Origin: Micromonospora pisi
GTDB lineage: Bacteria > Actinomycetota > Actinomycetes > Mycobacteriales > Micromonosporaceae
Assembly: GCF_003633685.1 (NCBI RefSeq)
Contig: NZ_RBKT01000001.1
Location: forward strand, 8,308,001 to 8,372,000
Length of the DNA: 64,000 nucleotides
Direction: 5' to 3'
The position numbers and the translations under genes were made by a program. Below the pieces are notes generated by a model that made no database searches, had not been told where the DNA came from, and worked only from the letters and a program-made list of their open reading frames with translations. This document shows, one piece after another, positions 33,297 through 42,035 of the stretch; within the stretch, counting starts at the first letter, position 1; each line of letters opens with the position of its first letter.

Positions 33297-34163
33297 CTAT
33301 CCGGCCGTCGCGGTCAGGCCCTCGTCGCCTCGACCATCCTCGATGAGCGTCTCGATCCTCGCCGCCACCTCGGGCAGACCGCCATCGCCGAGACGTCGAC
33401 CGGTCCGTAGCTCGATCAGATGGCGGACGACCGTCAGGTGCTCGGAGAGGTTCGCCGGGCCCGGAGGATACGTAGCCTGCCGCAGCTCCGAGACGGTGGC
33501 GGGGACCGCCGTGACCACGTGGCCGAGTTGGGCACTCGCCGTCCGGGAGAACTCGACCACGTCGATGCCGGCCGCGCGTGCAGACTCGAGGGCTCGGAGC
33601 AGGCCGAGTTGGGCGTCGTACCACACCCCGAAGAGGGCGAGGTCCCAGACGGCGGCCGCCTCCGGCGTTTCGCCGACGAAGCGCGGGCTGCTCAGCAGCG
33701 CGAGGGTCGTCCGGTGTTGCTCGAACGCGTGCCGGGAGCCGCTGTAGAGGATGGTCGCGGCATTGGAGCCGATCGTCTCGGGCGCGGCTTGAATTCCCGC
33801 GCCCAGGTATAACGCGCCGAGCTCGGTGACCCGCTCGGCGGCCAGCCGCGCCTCGCTGGCGGTGCCCGTGTACATCCCGACGACCGTCAGCTCGGGCAGG
33901 TCCGTGTCGAGCTGGGCCAGACACTGCTGTACCGCCTGCTGGTCCTTGAGGGTCAGGAGGGCGAGGGTGCTGGTGGACAACGCCTCCCGGACGGACGGTG
34001 CCCGCCGTGCCCCCGCGACCACCAGTTCCGTCGTACGACTTTCGGTGCGGTTCCACACTGTGACGTCGTGTCCACCCTCGAGCAGCCGACGTACCACCGC
34101 ACCACCGATGGCCCCCGTGCCGATGACCGCCACCGGGAGCGCTGACCTCTTCTTATCGACCAT
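33297..34163 (-). CDS. NAD(P)-binding oxidoreductase, imine-reductase/beta-hydroxyacid dehydrogenase-like
   Basis: This 288-residue protein has an N-terminal Rossmann fold with VAVIGTGAIGGAVVRRLLEGG and VTVWNRTESR, typical of NADP-binding members of the 3-hydroxyisobutyrate dehydrogenase superfamily. The helical C-terminal domain contains WDLALFGVWYDAQLGLLRAL. This region resembles imine reductases more than true hydroxyacid dehydrogenases, because no catalytic lysine motif (G-x-x-G-x-G-x-x-x-K-x-x-N) is apparent. The ATG at 34163 is chosen as it starts just before the Rossmann strand; an ATG 8 codons upstream is also possible. Substrate unknown. Confidence 0.75.
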   Translation of the reverse strand: MVDKKRSALPVAVIGTGAIGGAVVRRLLEGGHDVTVWNRTESRTTELVVAGARRAPSVREALSTSTLALLTLKDQQAVQQCLAQLDTDLPELTVVGMYTGTASEARLAAERVTELGALYLGAGIQAAPETIGSNAATILYSGSRHAFEQHRTTLALLSSPRFVGETPEAAAVWDLALFGVWYDAQLGLLRALESARAAGIDVVEFSRTASAQLGHVVTAVPATVSELRQATYPPGPANLSEHLTVVRHLIELRTGRRLGDGGLPEVAARIETLIEDGRGDEGLTATAG

Positions 34164-34365
34164 GGCACGATTCTCAAACATCAACATTGCTTGAGGTCAA
34201 GGCTCGGCGCGCCCGCCACACCCCTGGGCGGCCCCGACCCTGCTCGCCGCTGCTGTCTTCGTCTTCCATCGATGCCTGACCTACAGCGCGGCCTTCGCTG
34301 GGCTCGCCCTCGCGGCGGCAGAGGCGGAAGATGTACGGGCGACGGACCGTTGGAGGGGAGCGAGT

Positions 34366-35073
34366 GTGGCTCAGCGGAGGGCGTTGGTCGTTCGTGGCGG
34401 GTGGGAGGGGCACCAACCGGTCAAGGCGACGGAGTTGTTCATCCCGTTCCTCCAAAGTAGCGGTTATGCCGTACGGGTCGAGGAGTCGACGGAGGTCTAC
34501 GCCGATGCCGGCGAGATGGCCGCCACCGACCTGGTCGTGCAGTGCGTGACAATGTCGCAGATCGCCTCGGAGCAGGTGGCGGGGCTGAGCGCGGCGGTCG
34601 TCGCCGGGACGGGTTTCACCGGCTGGCATGGCGGTGTCGTCGACTCGTTCCGCGCCTCATCCGACTACCTGCACCTGGTCGGCGGGCAGTTCGCTACCCA
34701 TCCGGGCAAGGAGCCGTGTGAACGTCTCGGCGGCGCGGAGGACAACTTCCTGCCGTACCGGGTGAGCCTCACCGAACTCGGCCGGGAACATGCGATCACC
34801 GCCGGGATCGAGGACTTCGACCTGGTCACCGAGCAGTACTGGGTCCTGCACGATGACCTGATCGACGTACTGGCGACCACGACCCACCCGACGCAGGCGT
34901 GGCACCCGTGGCACCGGCCGGTCACCTCACCGGCGATCTGGACCCGCCGCTGGGGTGCCGGGCGCGTCGTCGTCACGACCCCCGGCCACAGCGTCGACGT
35001 GCTGGAGCACCCGAGCGTCCGTACCGTCATCGAAAGGGGGATGGTGTGGGCGACCCGCACCGCGTCGGCGTAG
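34366..35073 (+). CDS. ThuA-like (trehalose utilization) domain protein
   Basis: This 235-residue protein has the ThuA flavodoxin/glutamine-amidotransferase-like fold. It shows ALVVRGGWEGHQPVKATELF, TGFTGWHGGVVDSFR, YLHLVGGQFATHPG, HAITAGIEDF and PAIWTRRWGAGRVVVTTPGH. ThuA proteins accompany ketoglycoside and disaccharide oxidation genes. The GTG start at 34366 follows GGAGGGGAG. The next gene, a Gfo/Idh/MocA oxidoreductase, begins 28 nt before this one ends, a combination found in many sugar-catabolic loci. The exact sugar is unknown. Confidence 0.85.
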   Translation: MAQRRALVVRGGWEGHQPVKATELFIPFLQSSGYAVRVEESTEVYADAGEMAATDLVVQCVTMSQIASEQVAGLSAAVVAGTGFTGWHGGVVDSFRASSDYLHLVGGQFATHPGKEPCERLGGAEDNFLPYRVSLTELGREHAITAGIEDFDLVTEQYWVLHDDLIDVLATTTHPTQAWHPWHRPVTSPAIWTRRWGAGRVVVTTPGHSVDVLEHPSVRTVIERGMVWATRTASA

Positions 35074-36164
35074 TAGGTCTCGGGGTCATCTCCCGCGCGT
35101 ACCTGGAAACGCTCGCGGATCATCCCGCGGTGACCATCGCCGCGCTGGCCGACCTCGACGCCTCTCGGTCGGCTGCGGCCGCCGCCACGATTCCCGGCGC
35201 CGAGGCGTTGAGCGTCGAGCGCCTGCTCGAGCGCCCCGACGTGCAGACGGTGCTCAACCTGACGATCCCGGCCGTGCACGCCGAGATCTCGCTCGCCACG
35301 ATCGACGCGGGCAAGAACGTGTACGTCGAAAAGCCGCTCGCCGTCACGTTCCCGGACGGTCGCCTGATCGTCGACCGGGCCGCGGCGGCCGGCGTCCGTG
35401 TGGGTTGCGCGCCGGACACCGTCCTGGGCACGGGTACGCAGACGGCCCGCGCGGCGATCGACGGCGGGCTCATCGGGCGTCCGCTGTCCGCGTCGGCCGT
35501 CATGCTCACTCCCGGGCACGAGCGCTGGCATCCCCACCCCGACTTCTACTATGTCGAGGGCGGTGGCCCGCTGCTGGACATGGGGCCGTACTACATTTCG
35601 GCGCTCATCCACCTGCTCGGGCCGGTTCGCGCGGTGGTCGGAGCGGCCAGCCGCCTGCGTACCGAACGCGTCATCGGCTCGGGCCCGCGTATCGGCCAAC
35701 GCATCCCGGTCGAGGTGGACACCCATGTGACCGGCGTGCTTGAGCACGTCAACGGTGCCCTTTCCACCATCACGACGAGCTTCGACGGCGTCGCGACGAC
35801 GGCCGCGCCGATCGAGGTACGCGGGGAGACCGGCACGCTCGCCGTACCCGACCCGAACCATTTCGACGGCGAGGTGCGTCTCTTCGCGCTCGGCGGCACC
35901 GAATGGCGCGTTCTCGAACCGAGAGCGGGCTACGCCGGCGGCTCCCGAGGTATCGGTCTGGTCGACCTTGTCGGAGCGACCCCTCAGCGTCCGCCGCGTG
36001 CCGGCGGTGACTTCGCGCTGCACGTCCTCGAAACGATGACCGCCCTCCTCGGGTCGGCCGTCGAAGGGCGACGGATCGAGCTGACGACGGTGGCGGAGCG
36101 GCCCGCGCTGGTCCCGCTCACCCCGCTCGAGGAGTGGAAGGCACACCACGCATACGGACACTGA
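35046..36164 (+). CDS. Gfo/Idh/MocA family sugar oxidoreductase
   Basis: This 372-residue NAD(P)-dependent oxidoreductase begins with the Rossmann motif RVGVVGLGVISRAYLETLAD. The family motif KNVYVEKPLA follows, then the dimer sheet domain with GGGPLLDMGPYYISALIHLLG. The GTG at 35046 is selected because GAAAGGGGG lies directly upstream and the Rossmann strand follows within five residues. It overlaps the ThuA gene by 28 nt, which implies coupled translation. Such pairs oxidise sugars or inositols at a secondary hydroxyl. Regulation is not visible. Confidence 0.88.
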   Translation: MGDPHRVGVVGLGVISRAYLETLADHPAVTIAALADLDASRSAAAAATIPGAEALSVERLLERPDVQTVLNLTIPAVHAEISLATIDAGKNVYVEKPLAVTFPDGRLIVDRAAAAGVRVGCAPDTVLGTGTQTARAAIDGGLIGRPLSASAVMLTPGHERWHPHPDFYYVEGGGPLLDMGPYYISALIHLLGPVRAVVGAASRLRTERVIGSGPRIGQRIPVEVDTHVTGVLEHVNGALSTITTSFDGVATTAAPIEVRGETGTLAVPDPNHFDGEVRLFALGGTEWRVLEPRAGYAGGSRGIGLVDLVGATPQRPPRAGGDFALHVLETMTALLGSAVEGRRIELTTVAERPALVPLTPLEEWKAHHAYGH

Positions 36165-36568
36165 CCTCGGCTGGAGAGCTGACAGCGGTGTGTCCGGTGC
36201 CGAGGCCCGACGGCCCGGTCTTTCGCTCACCGCACAGTCAGGTCTGCTTGTCGTCAGAGCGCGCCGACGCATGGTTATGCATATGGCGACAACGATCAGA
36301 TCGTCCCATTCAAGGATTTGCTCTTCCTGTCGCTCCCGCCTTAGTGCGCGTTCAGCAGGCGGCATGCGCCCGAGGAATCTCTTCCCACGTCCGGCCACCC
36401 CGGGCCGGCCGTATCAGGAGCCGCACCAACGGTCGGCGAGCCTCCCCGTCAGATCGTCGCACTGTCAGGTCGGGGATAGGCAGAACGCCGATAACCGCCA
36501 CGATCTGCCGCAGGCTGGTGATGAGCGATCGGACGGCGCTTCGTGACGTCGAGGGAAGAGAGACCAAT
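36165..36568. other. Intergenic region, about 400 bp
   Basis: The stretch separates the sugar oxidoreductase from the aldo/keto reductase. A leftward 71-codon frame (36352-36567) has no recognisable features or ribosome site. A slightly AT-richer patch around 36270-36320 may hold a promoter. GAGGGAAGAGAG before 36569 is the ribosome site of the next gene. I see no supported gene. Confidence 0.45.
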
Positions 36569-37570
36569 ATGATCTTGAGGAAACATGCAATCGGTGGTCA
36601 AGGGCTGGTGGCCTCGGTCGAGGGACTCGGCACCATGGGCATGACAGCGATGTACGGCACGCCGGACGACGCCGAGTCCGCCGCCACCGTTCACCGCGCA
36701 CTCGAACTGGGCGTGAACCTGTTCGACACCGCCGACATGTACGGCCCGCTCACCGGCGAGGAACTACTTGGCCGGGCGCTGAGAGGGCGTCGCGATCAGG
36801 CGGTCATCGCGACCAAGTTCGGCGGTGTGACGTTCGATGATGCCGGCGGCATCATCGGCGGCACGAACGGGCAGCCTGACTACGTGCGCAAGTCGCTCGA
36901 CGGATCGTTGCGGCGGCTCGGCACCGACTACATCGACCTGTACTTCCAGCACCGGGTCGATCCGAACGTACCGGTCGAGGAGACCTTTGGTGCGCTTGGC
37001 GAACTCGTCGCCGAGGGCAAGATCCGCTACCTCGGGATCAGCGAGGCGTCGCCGGAGAGCATCCGCGCCGCGTACGCCGCCGCGCCGCTGTCGGCGGTGC
37101 AGACCGAGTACTCGCTGTTCACTCGCAACGTTGAGACCAACGGTGTGCTCGACACGGTGCGCGAACTGGGTATCGGGTTCGTGGCGTACGCGCCGTTGGG
37201 TCGTGGCTTCCTCACCGGCTCAGTTCGCACCCTCGAAGACCTGCCCGAGAACGACTGGCGTCGTACCTGGCCCCGATTCGCCGAGGAGAACCTGAGGCAG
37301 AATCTGCTCCTGGTGGACCGGATCCGTGCCATCGCGGAACAGGCGGGTGTCACTCCCGGCCAGCTCGCGTTGGCCTGGGTATTGGCGCAAGGTGACCACA
37401 TCACCGCGATTCCGGGCACCAAGCGTCGTAGGTATCTGGAGGAGAACGTCGCTGCGGCGCAACTCAAGTTTGATGCCGGCGTGTTCGAGGAACTCAGCGC
37501 AGCCGCTCCGATCGGTGCCGCCGCCGGCGCGCGGTACACCGGACCGGCAATGGCCGCCATCCAGGAGTAG
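36569..37570 (+). CDS. Aldo/keto reductase
   Basis: This 333-residue NADPH-dependent (beta/alpha)8 oxidoreductase shows LGTMGMTAMYG, NLFDTADMYG with the catalytic Asp and Tyr, VIATKFGG with the Lys, and DLYFQHRVDPNVPVEET with the His. Later motifs are GKIRYLGISEAS, EYSLFTRNVE, FVAYAPLGRGFLTG and ITAIPGTKRRRYLEEN. It belongs to the group that includes YdhF/IolS-type and plant-like aldo/keto reductases. The ATG at 36569 follows a strong purine-rich site. A hairpin separates it from a downstream XRE-type regulator, which could be its regulator. Confidence 0.9.
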   Translation: MILRKHAIGGQGLVASVEGLGTMGMTAMYGTPDDAESAATVHRALELGVNLFDTADMYGPLTGEELLGRALRGRRDQAVIATKFGGVTFDDAGGIIGGTNGQPDYVRKSLDGSLRRLGTDYIDLYFQHRVDPNVPVEETFGALGELVAEGKIRYLGISEASPESIRAAYAAAPLSAVQTEYSLFTRNVETNGVLDTVRELGIGFVAYAPLGRGFLTGSVRTLEDLPENDWRRTWPRFAEENLRQNLLLVDRIRAIAEQAGVTPGQLALAWVLAQGDHITAIPGTKRRRYLEENVAAAQLKFDAGVFEELSAAAPIGAAAGARYTGPAMAAIQE

Positions 37571-37592
37571 CTTGGAGATCGACGGGATCTTA

Positions 37593-37621
37593 CGGCGCCA
37601 CCAGCACCGCTGGTGGCGCCG
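37593..37621. terminator. Hairpin terminator
   Basis: Perfect 13-bp arms CGGCGCCACCAGC (37593-37605) and GCTGGTGGCGCCG (37609-37621) with a 3-nt loop lie 22 bp after the aldo/keto reductase gene. The next gene starts 20 bp beyond, so part of the transcript may still read through. Confidence 0.7.
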
Positions 37622-37641
37622 CGATCCGGAAAGGGCAGTTC

Positions 37642-38574
37642 GTGGCACGAACCGAACTCGGCGACTTCCTCCGGGCTCGCCGACAGGCACTCCGCCCGGC
37701 CGACGTCGGGCTCCCAGCACGCGGGCGGCGCCGCACCCCTGGCCTACGCCGCGAGGAAGTCGCACTCCTGGCGAACCTGTCCGTCGACTACTACGAACGA
37801 CTTGAGCAGTCGCGCAACACCAACCCCTCGGAGGCCCTACTCGGCAGCCTCGCCCGGGCGCTGCGACTCTCCATCGACGAACGCGACTACCTCTACCGCC
37901 TCGCCGGACATCCGGCGCCGACGACCGCCACCGTCAGCGGGTACGTCGACCCCGCGATGATGTTCCTACTCGACGCACATACCACCGTGCCCGCACACGT
38001 CATCGACGACCGCACCACCATCCTGGCCCAGAACACCCTCAGCCGCGCGCTGCTGGGCTCTTGGACCGACGGCGATGCCCGGCACTCGAACGTGACCTGG
38101 CGCTGGTTCACCCACCCCGAATCCCGCACGCTCAACGTGCCGGAGGAACACGAGGCGATTGGCCGCGGATACGTTGCCGACCTACGCGCAGCAGCCGCCC
38201 GCCGCGGCCACGACCCCGTCTCCGACCAACTGATCGCCGATCTCACCATGGCCAGCACCGAGTTCGCCGCTGCCGTGGGACGACGACACGTGGACCGTTC
38301 GTCCGGGTTCGCGTTGTTCGACGCGTTCGCCTCGGCGGAGAAGACGTTGCACGCGGAACCCGGGCGACCACCGCAGCGTCCGGCGGGTCGGGGCGGACGA
38401 CACGTTCCTGTCCGGTCACCTCGGCCGGGCCTGACCGGTACCGGCGTCCGGGCGCGAAGTTGGGCGCCGGTACCGGCGATAAGTGCAGATTCGTGGCGGC
38501 GAATGACTCCAGATGCTGCTTTTGTGGCTTACGTCGATGAGCCTTTTTCATCGTGGCGGCGCTGGTCGCGATAA
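37642..38574 (+). CDS. XRE-type helix-turn-helix regulator (MmyB-like), atypical C-terminus
   Basis: This 310-residue protein begins with the HTH pattern of the MmyB-like regulators: RTPGLRREEVALLANLSVDY and YYERLEQSRNTNPSEALLGS. A PAS-like sensor region (HVIDDRTTILAQNTLSRALLG) follows at about 110-215. In relatives the final part carries a heme or ligand pocket ending in a V-Y-T-A-x-P-G-S pattern. Here, after about residue 215, the sequence turns into Arg/Pro-rich stretches with no family match, which suggests a frameshift or replaced end. The GTG start has AAAGGG upstream. Such regulators often sit beside the reductase they control. Confidence 0.75.
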   Translation: MARTELGDFLRARRQALRPADVGLPARGRRRTPGLRREEVALLANLSVDYYERLEQSRNTNPSEALLGSLARALRLSIDERDYLYRLAGHPAPTTATVSGYVDPAMMFLLDAHTTVPAHVIDDRTTILAQNTLSRALLGSWTDGDARHSNVTWRWFTHPESRTLNVPEEHEAIGRGYVADLRAAAARRGHDPVSDQLIADLTMASTEFAAAVGRRHVDRSSGFALFDAFASAEKTLHAEPGRPPQRPAGRGGRHVPVRSPRPGLTGTGVRARSWAPVPAISADSWRRMTPDAAFVAYVDEPFSSWRRWSR

Positions 38575-38672
38575 AAATGGCTCATTCAGTTAGTCCGGTC
38601 GCGATTCTGATGACGGCGCTGATTGTTGCCGTCGTGCGACGCGGGCGAATGACGTGGTGCGTCAGACAGGTG

Positions 38673-38708
38673 CGTCGCCCTGATGTCCGATCGAACATCA
38701 GGGCGACG
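38673..38708. terminator. Hairpin terminator between convergent genes
   Basis: Perfect 14-bp arms CGTCGCCCTGATGT (38673-38686) and ACATCAGGGCGACG (38695-38708) with an 8-nt loop lie between the XRE regulator and the leftward lectin gene. The hairpin can serve both. Confidence 0.75.
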
Positions 38709-38813
38709 GTTGCCTGATTGCTGGTCAGGAAATCGAGGTATTGTCGGCGACGCGGAGCCTCCCCTGACAGATGCGCCTCCGAGAAGGAATCGATTCCGAC
38801 CCCGGTTCGTCTA

Positions 38814-39452
38814 TCAGGCGAAGTACCAGGACTGGCCGGCGGGGGCGTTCGCCTCGCAGTTCCAGATCTGTACCTTGGTTCCGTTCCCACCGCTGGTGGC
38901 GGCGTCGGCGTCGAGGCACCGGCCACTGAAGCCGTTGTAGAGCTGGACTCCGTTGCCGTACTCCCACCATGCCTGCGCGGCTGCCCCGGCCTGGCAGTCC
39001 CAGAGCTGTACCTTGCCGCCGTTGCCGGGGGTGTTCCGGTCCGCGTCGAGGCAGCGCCCGCTGGACGCGTTCTGGAACGTCCAGAAGCCATTGCCAGTAG
39101 CGGTGTAGGTTGCCCACCACATCTGAGAGGTCGCGCCCAGGCAGTCCCAAAGCTGGATCTTGGTGCCGTTGCTGCCGATGGTGGCGATGTCCGCGTCGAG
39201 GCACCGGCCGTCACGGCCGTCGACAATGTAGACCGCGACGGCGGCGGCCGATACCCCTACCGGCCGCGCCAATCCGGCCTTGGCCGACTCCTCCACCGGT
39301 GCGAGCCGCATCTTTGCCGAGGTCGAGGCGCCGCTGCTGTCGGGGGACTTGTTTCCTACTGCCGCCTGGCTGGGTGCGGCCACCGCAAGGGACAATGCGA
39401 ATGCGGCGCCCATAATTGCCGCAGCCCGCATCTTTCTTCCTACTCCGAACAT
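38814..39452 (-). CDS. Secreted ricin-type beta-trefoil lectin
   Basis: This 212-residue exported protein has a signal peptide (about 1-30, ending SQAAV), a short Ser/Lys-rich spacer, and one complete beta-trefoil domain. Three repeats each carry the ricin signature: GRCLDADIATIGSNGTKIQL-WDC, GRCLDADRNTPGNGGKVQL-WDC and GRCLDADAATSGGNGTKVQI-WNC. No catalytic domain is attached, so it is a free-standing carbohydrate-binding protein, perhaps for xylan or galactans. The ATG at 39452 is preceded by GGGGAGGA. It is convergent with the XRE regulator. Confidence 0.87.
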   Translation of the reverse strand: MFGVGRKMRAAAIMGAAFALSLAVAAPSQAAVGNKSPDSSGASTSAKMRLAPVEESAKAGLARPVGVSAAAVAVYIVDGRDGRCLDADIATIGSNGTKIQLWDCLGATSQMWWATYTATGNGFWTFQNASSGRCLDADRNTPGNGGKVQLWDCQAGAAAQAWWEYGNGVQLYNGFSGRCLDADAATSGGNGTKVQIWNCEANAPAGQSWYFA

Positions 39453-39987
39453 CCGTAATCCTCCCCAGAATATGGCCGCGAAAGTGTCGGCCCGCCTTTC
39501 GGCGCTTACGAATGAAGCGATCTTAGGACCAAGAACAACCGGATGACAAGGTTGACTTTCAGCTCGGCATGTGTCGGCGACTCCGCTTATGGATGCGTGG
39601 CTACCCTCTGTTACGCGAACCGGTCCAGCTTGTTCTCAGGTTTCGTCACGGCGAGTGACTCCGGCGTGGGATGGCCTGATTGGCCCGGAGGTTGCCCGGA
39701 ATTGATTGCGGGCTCCAATTGTGTCGACTTTCGATACCGGGTTATTCGTTTCCGTGGCTACGTATCACGCCGTTCGCCGTCGTGAGGCAATTTTCGCCAG
39801 GAATCGAGGTTGCCTGGCAGTTAACGTCAGCTTAATGACCGCCTGCGTCGTCCGTGGGGCCCTGCGCGGATTGGTCCGGGGAGCAGGGTTGTCCCGGGTG
39901 ATCGGTGACTTACCGTGTTGACGTGTTGCTACCGGATGCTGACTCAGCGAGTGTTTGAGAGGGCGTCGCGCGGCGCTTCCACCAAGT
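39453..39987. other. Long intergenic region of lower GC
   Basis: About 530 bp upstream of the lectin gene is visibly less GC-rich than the neighbours and has no convincing reading frame. Its left end must hold the lectin promoter, and its right end runs into insertion-sequence debris. The base composition fits non-coding DNA or acquired sequence. Confidence 0.45.
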
Positions 39988-39997
39988 AAGTGGATCT

Positions 39998-40180
39998 TCA
40001 TGGCGGCAGTTGCCGGTGGACTTCCCGCCGTGGCAGACGGTGTACTGGCAGTTCGGGCGCTGGGAGAAACGCCAAGCCACCGAGCGGGGCCTTGACCTGT
40101 TGCGGGAGAAGGCCCGCCTGGTCGAGGGCCGTGAGCCGCAGCCGACGGCGGGGATCATCGACTCCCAGTCGGTGAGGTCT
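39998..40180 (+). pseudogene. IS5-family transposase fragment
   Basis: The frame reads WRQLPVDFPPWQTVYWQFGR, then WEKRQATERGLDLLREKARL, then PTAGIIDSQSVR. This is the well-known N-terminal block of IS5-family (DDE_Tnp_4/DUF4096) transposases, ending at the first catalytic Asp region. The rest of the gene is gone, and other transposase debris follows in the opposite orientation. Confidence 0.75.
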
Positions 40181-40189
40181 TGTTCACGG

Positions 40190-40450
40190 CGGCGGCGCAG
40201 GTGGTCGCGGTAGGGCCGACGAGGGTGGGCCGGTACTGCGGTGCTGGGACCAGACGTTCCGGTTCGCCTGATCCGAGCGTACCGTTTGACGGTGTTGAGG
40301 CCGAGGTTGAGCCGGCGGACGCATTCAAGCAGTCCGACACCATTGTCTGAGCAGGTCGTGGACCTGCTGCCACCACCGCTGCCGGTGGTCTCGGCCCGCG
40401 TGTCTCCTGTGGGGGCGGCCCGGCGGTGGCGCATCGGGCCGCCTCGATCT
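40190..40450 (-). pseudogene. ISL3-like transposase fragment
   Basis: On the minus strand the piece VRRLNLGLNTVKRYARI resembles the HTH of ISL3-type transposases. The pieces PERLVPAPQYRPTLVGP and PYRDHLRRRREQD follow in shifted frames. The usual order is HTH, then a pattern like R-A-P-x-Y-R-P-T-L-V-D-P-Y-R-D-H-L, so the fragments are in correct order but frameshifted. It is a relic. Confidence 0.5.
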
Positions 40451-40538
40451 TCCACAGTGGCCGAACTCTGGATTTCGGTGCCGCGAATCACCACCCAGGG
40501 GGCATGTGCTGCGGCGTTATCGTGGCGGGCGGCACGGC

Positions 40539-41699
40539 TCAGGTGCGGAACGGCCCGGTGACGCAGTACGTGATGCCACCGGAGGAAGAGCCCGAGGTGC
40601 CGCGTTGGGATGAGAAGTACAGCCGATCCCCGGCCGGGGTAAATGCGGGACCGCAGATCTCCGACGAGCCCTGACCGGTGATCCGCAGGAACACGGAGAT
40701 CCTGTCGCCTGGCGTGATCAGGCAGATCTCCATGTTGCCACCGTCCTCGGCGACGTAGAGGTCACCGAACGTGGAACCGGTGATGTTGTCCACGCCAGTC
40801 AACGGTGCCGGGCCGGGATTGACGAGGTTGTCGTCATAGGCGAGCTCGTAGGTGTTGTCGGCGAGGTTGAGCTGCCAGACCCGGTTGTCGCCCTTGGTGG
40901 TGAACCACAGTGTGTCGTTGGCGTAGTAGCAGCCCTCTCCGCCGTTGAACGATTTGGCGCCGGAGACCTGCGACCGGGTCACGGTCGGGGAGCCGTCCGG
41001 ATCGGGCACGGCCGCCCAGCTGAACGAGCCGGATGTGCCGGTGCCGGCGACCAGCACCTGCAGGCGTCCGCTGGACAGGTCGCCCCAGGTGTCTGGAATG
41101 AACCGGTAGAGCTTGCCGTTGCTTTCGTCTTCGGTGAGGTAGATGACCTGCCGGTCCGGGTCGACCGCGGCGGCTTCGTGCTTGAACCGGCCCATTGCCG
41201 GACGGACCACAGCGGTGCCGCCGAGCGGGTGGGTCTCCCATACCCGGCCGAGGCTGACCTCCTCGCAGGACAACCAGGTGTTCCACGGTGTCTTGCCACC
41301 CGCGCAGTTGTTGTTGGTGCCGGATAGGATGCGCGACGCCCCGATGATGGCTCCGCTGGAGTTGAACAGGATCCGAGACGCGCCACCGCCGGAACCGGCG
41401 CTGGTCTCGGAGTTGGACACGTAGACCCAGCCGCTGCCGTTGGCGAACACCGCGCCGCCATCGGGAGCGTCGTGCCAGGTGTACGTGGTGCCGGTTACGA
41501 CCTGGCCGGAGCGGGCGACGATCTGGCTGGTGAAGCCGGCCGGGAGTTGGATGCCGTGCCCGTTGGCCGGCTGGAGGGGACCGTACGGGCCGGACGCGTT
41601 CTGCGCCGGTGCCGCGTACGCGGCTGACCAGGTGGTAAACGGCAGCGCTACCGCGCCGGCTCCGAGCACTGTGGTGCGCAGCAGGTTCCGTCGATCCAT
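40539..41699 (-). CDS. PhoX-like (DUF839) secreted phosphatase family protein
   Basis: This 386-residue protein belongs to the PhoX/DUF839 beta-propeller family of calcium- and iron-dependent phosphatases. It starts with a Tat-type signal (MDRRNLLRTTVLGAGAVALP). Family motifs are PDGGAVFANGSGWVYVSNSE, WLSCEEVSLGRVWET, GRFKHEAAAVDP, VIYLTEDESNGKLYRF and GDLYVAEDGGNMEICLI. It is shorter than classical PhoX (about 650 residues), so activity is uncertain. The ATG at 41699 follows AAAGGAG. A GTTCA-type direct repeat about 70-90 bp upstream may be a Pho box. Confidence 0.8.
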   Translation of the reverse strand: MDRRNLLRTTVLGAGAVALPFTTWSAAYAAPAQNASGPYGPLQPANGHGIQLPAGFTSQIVARSGQVVTGTTYTWHDAPDGGAVFANGSGWVYVSNSETSAGSGGGASRILFNSSGAIIGASRILSGTNNNCAGGKTPWNTWLSCEEVSLGRVWETHPLGGTAVVRPAMGRFKHEAAAVDPDRQVIYLTEDESNGKLYRFIPDTWGDLSSGRLQVLVAGTGTSGSFSWAAVPDPDGSPTVTRSQVSGAKSFNGGEGCYYANDTLWFTTKGDNRVWQLNLADNTYELAYDDNLVNPGPAPLTGVDNITGSTFGDLYVAEDGGNMEICLITPGDRISVFLRITGQGSSEICGPAFTPAGDRLYFSSQRGTSGSSSGGITYCVTGPFRT

Positions 41700-41764
41700 C
41701 GAAACTCCTTTATGGGGGTCCGAGGAACATATTGATCCGTGATTGCTAGAGGCCGGTCTCGAAA

Positions 41765-41791
41765 GTGAACATCCGCCATCGGTGCATGAAC
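41765..41791 (-). promoter_or_regulatory. Possible Pho box upstream of the PhoX-like gene
   Basis: Read on the minus strand, GTTCATGCACC and GTTCACTTTCG occur 21 bp apart, 66-92 bp before the PhoX-like start. Actinobacterial PhoP binds 11-bp units beginning GTTCA. The middle unit is degenerate and the spacing is one base short of two units, so this is tentative. Confidence 0.3.
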
Positions 41792-42035
41792 AAGCGGGTC
41801 CGGTCCCCCCAAAATGGGATTAATCGGCGCTCCATAGTCTACGCGGCGTCGGACGAGGTGCCCGGTGTGGAGGCGGGTGTGCGCCGCTATGCACTCTCAA
41901 CTCGGGCTATTTGTTCCATTGCGGTAGGACCGGTCGGCCAGGCTTTGGTCCAGGCGCCCGGGCTGTCGCTCTACCACATCAGACCGCGTCGCCACACAAT
42001 CTCGACCAACCTCCCTGGGCAGTACGGCTAGGCCG

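Noticed and set aside
34190-34205. CTTGAGGTCAAG near the oxidoreductase at 33297-34163, resembling a MerR/SoxR-type operator
   Set aside because: Only 5-bp arms with a non-palindromic centre, and no MerR-type gene nearby.
36352-36567. 71-codon minus-strand frame
   Set aside because: It has no ribosome site, no family resemblance and an Arg-rich composition typical of non-coding high-GC DNA.
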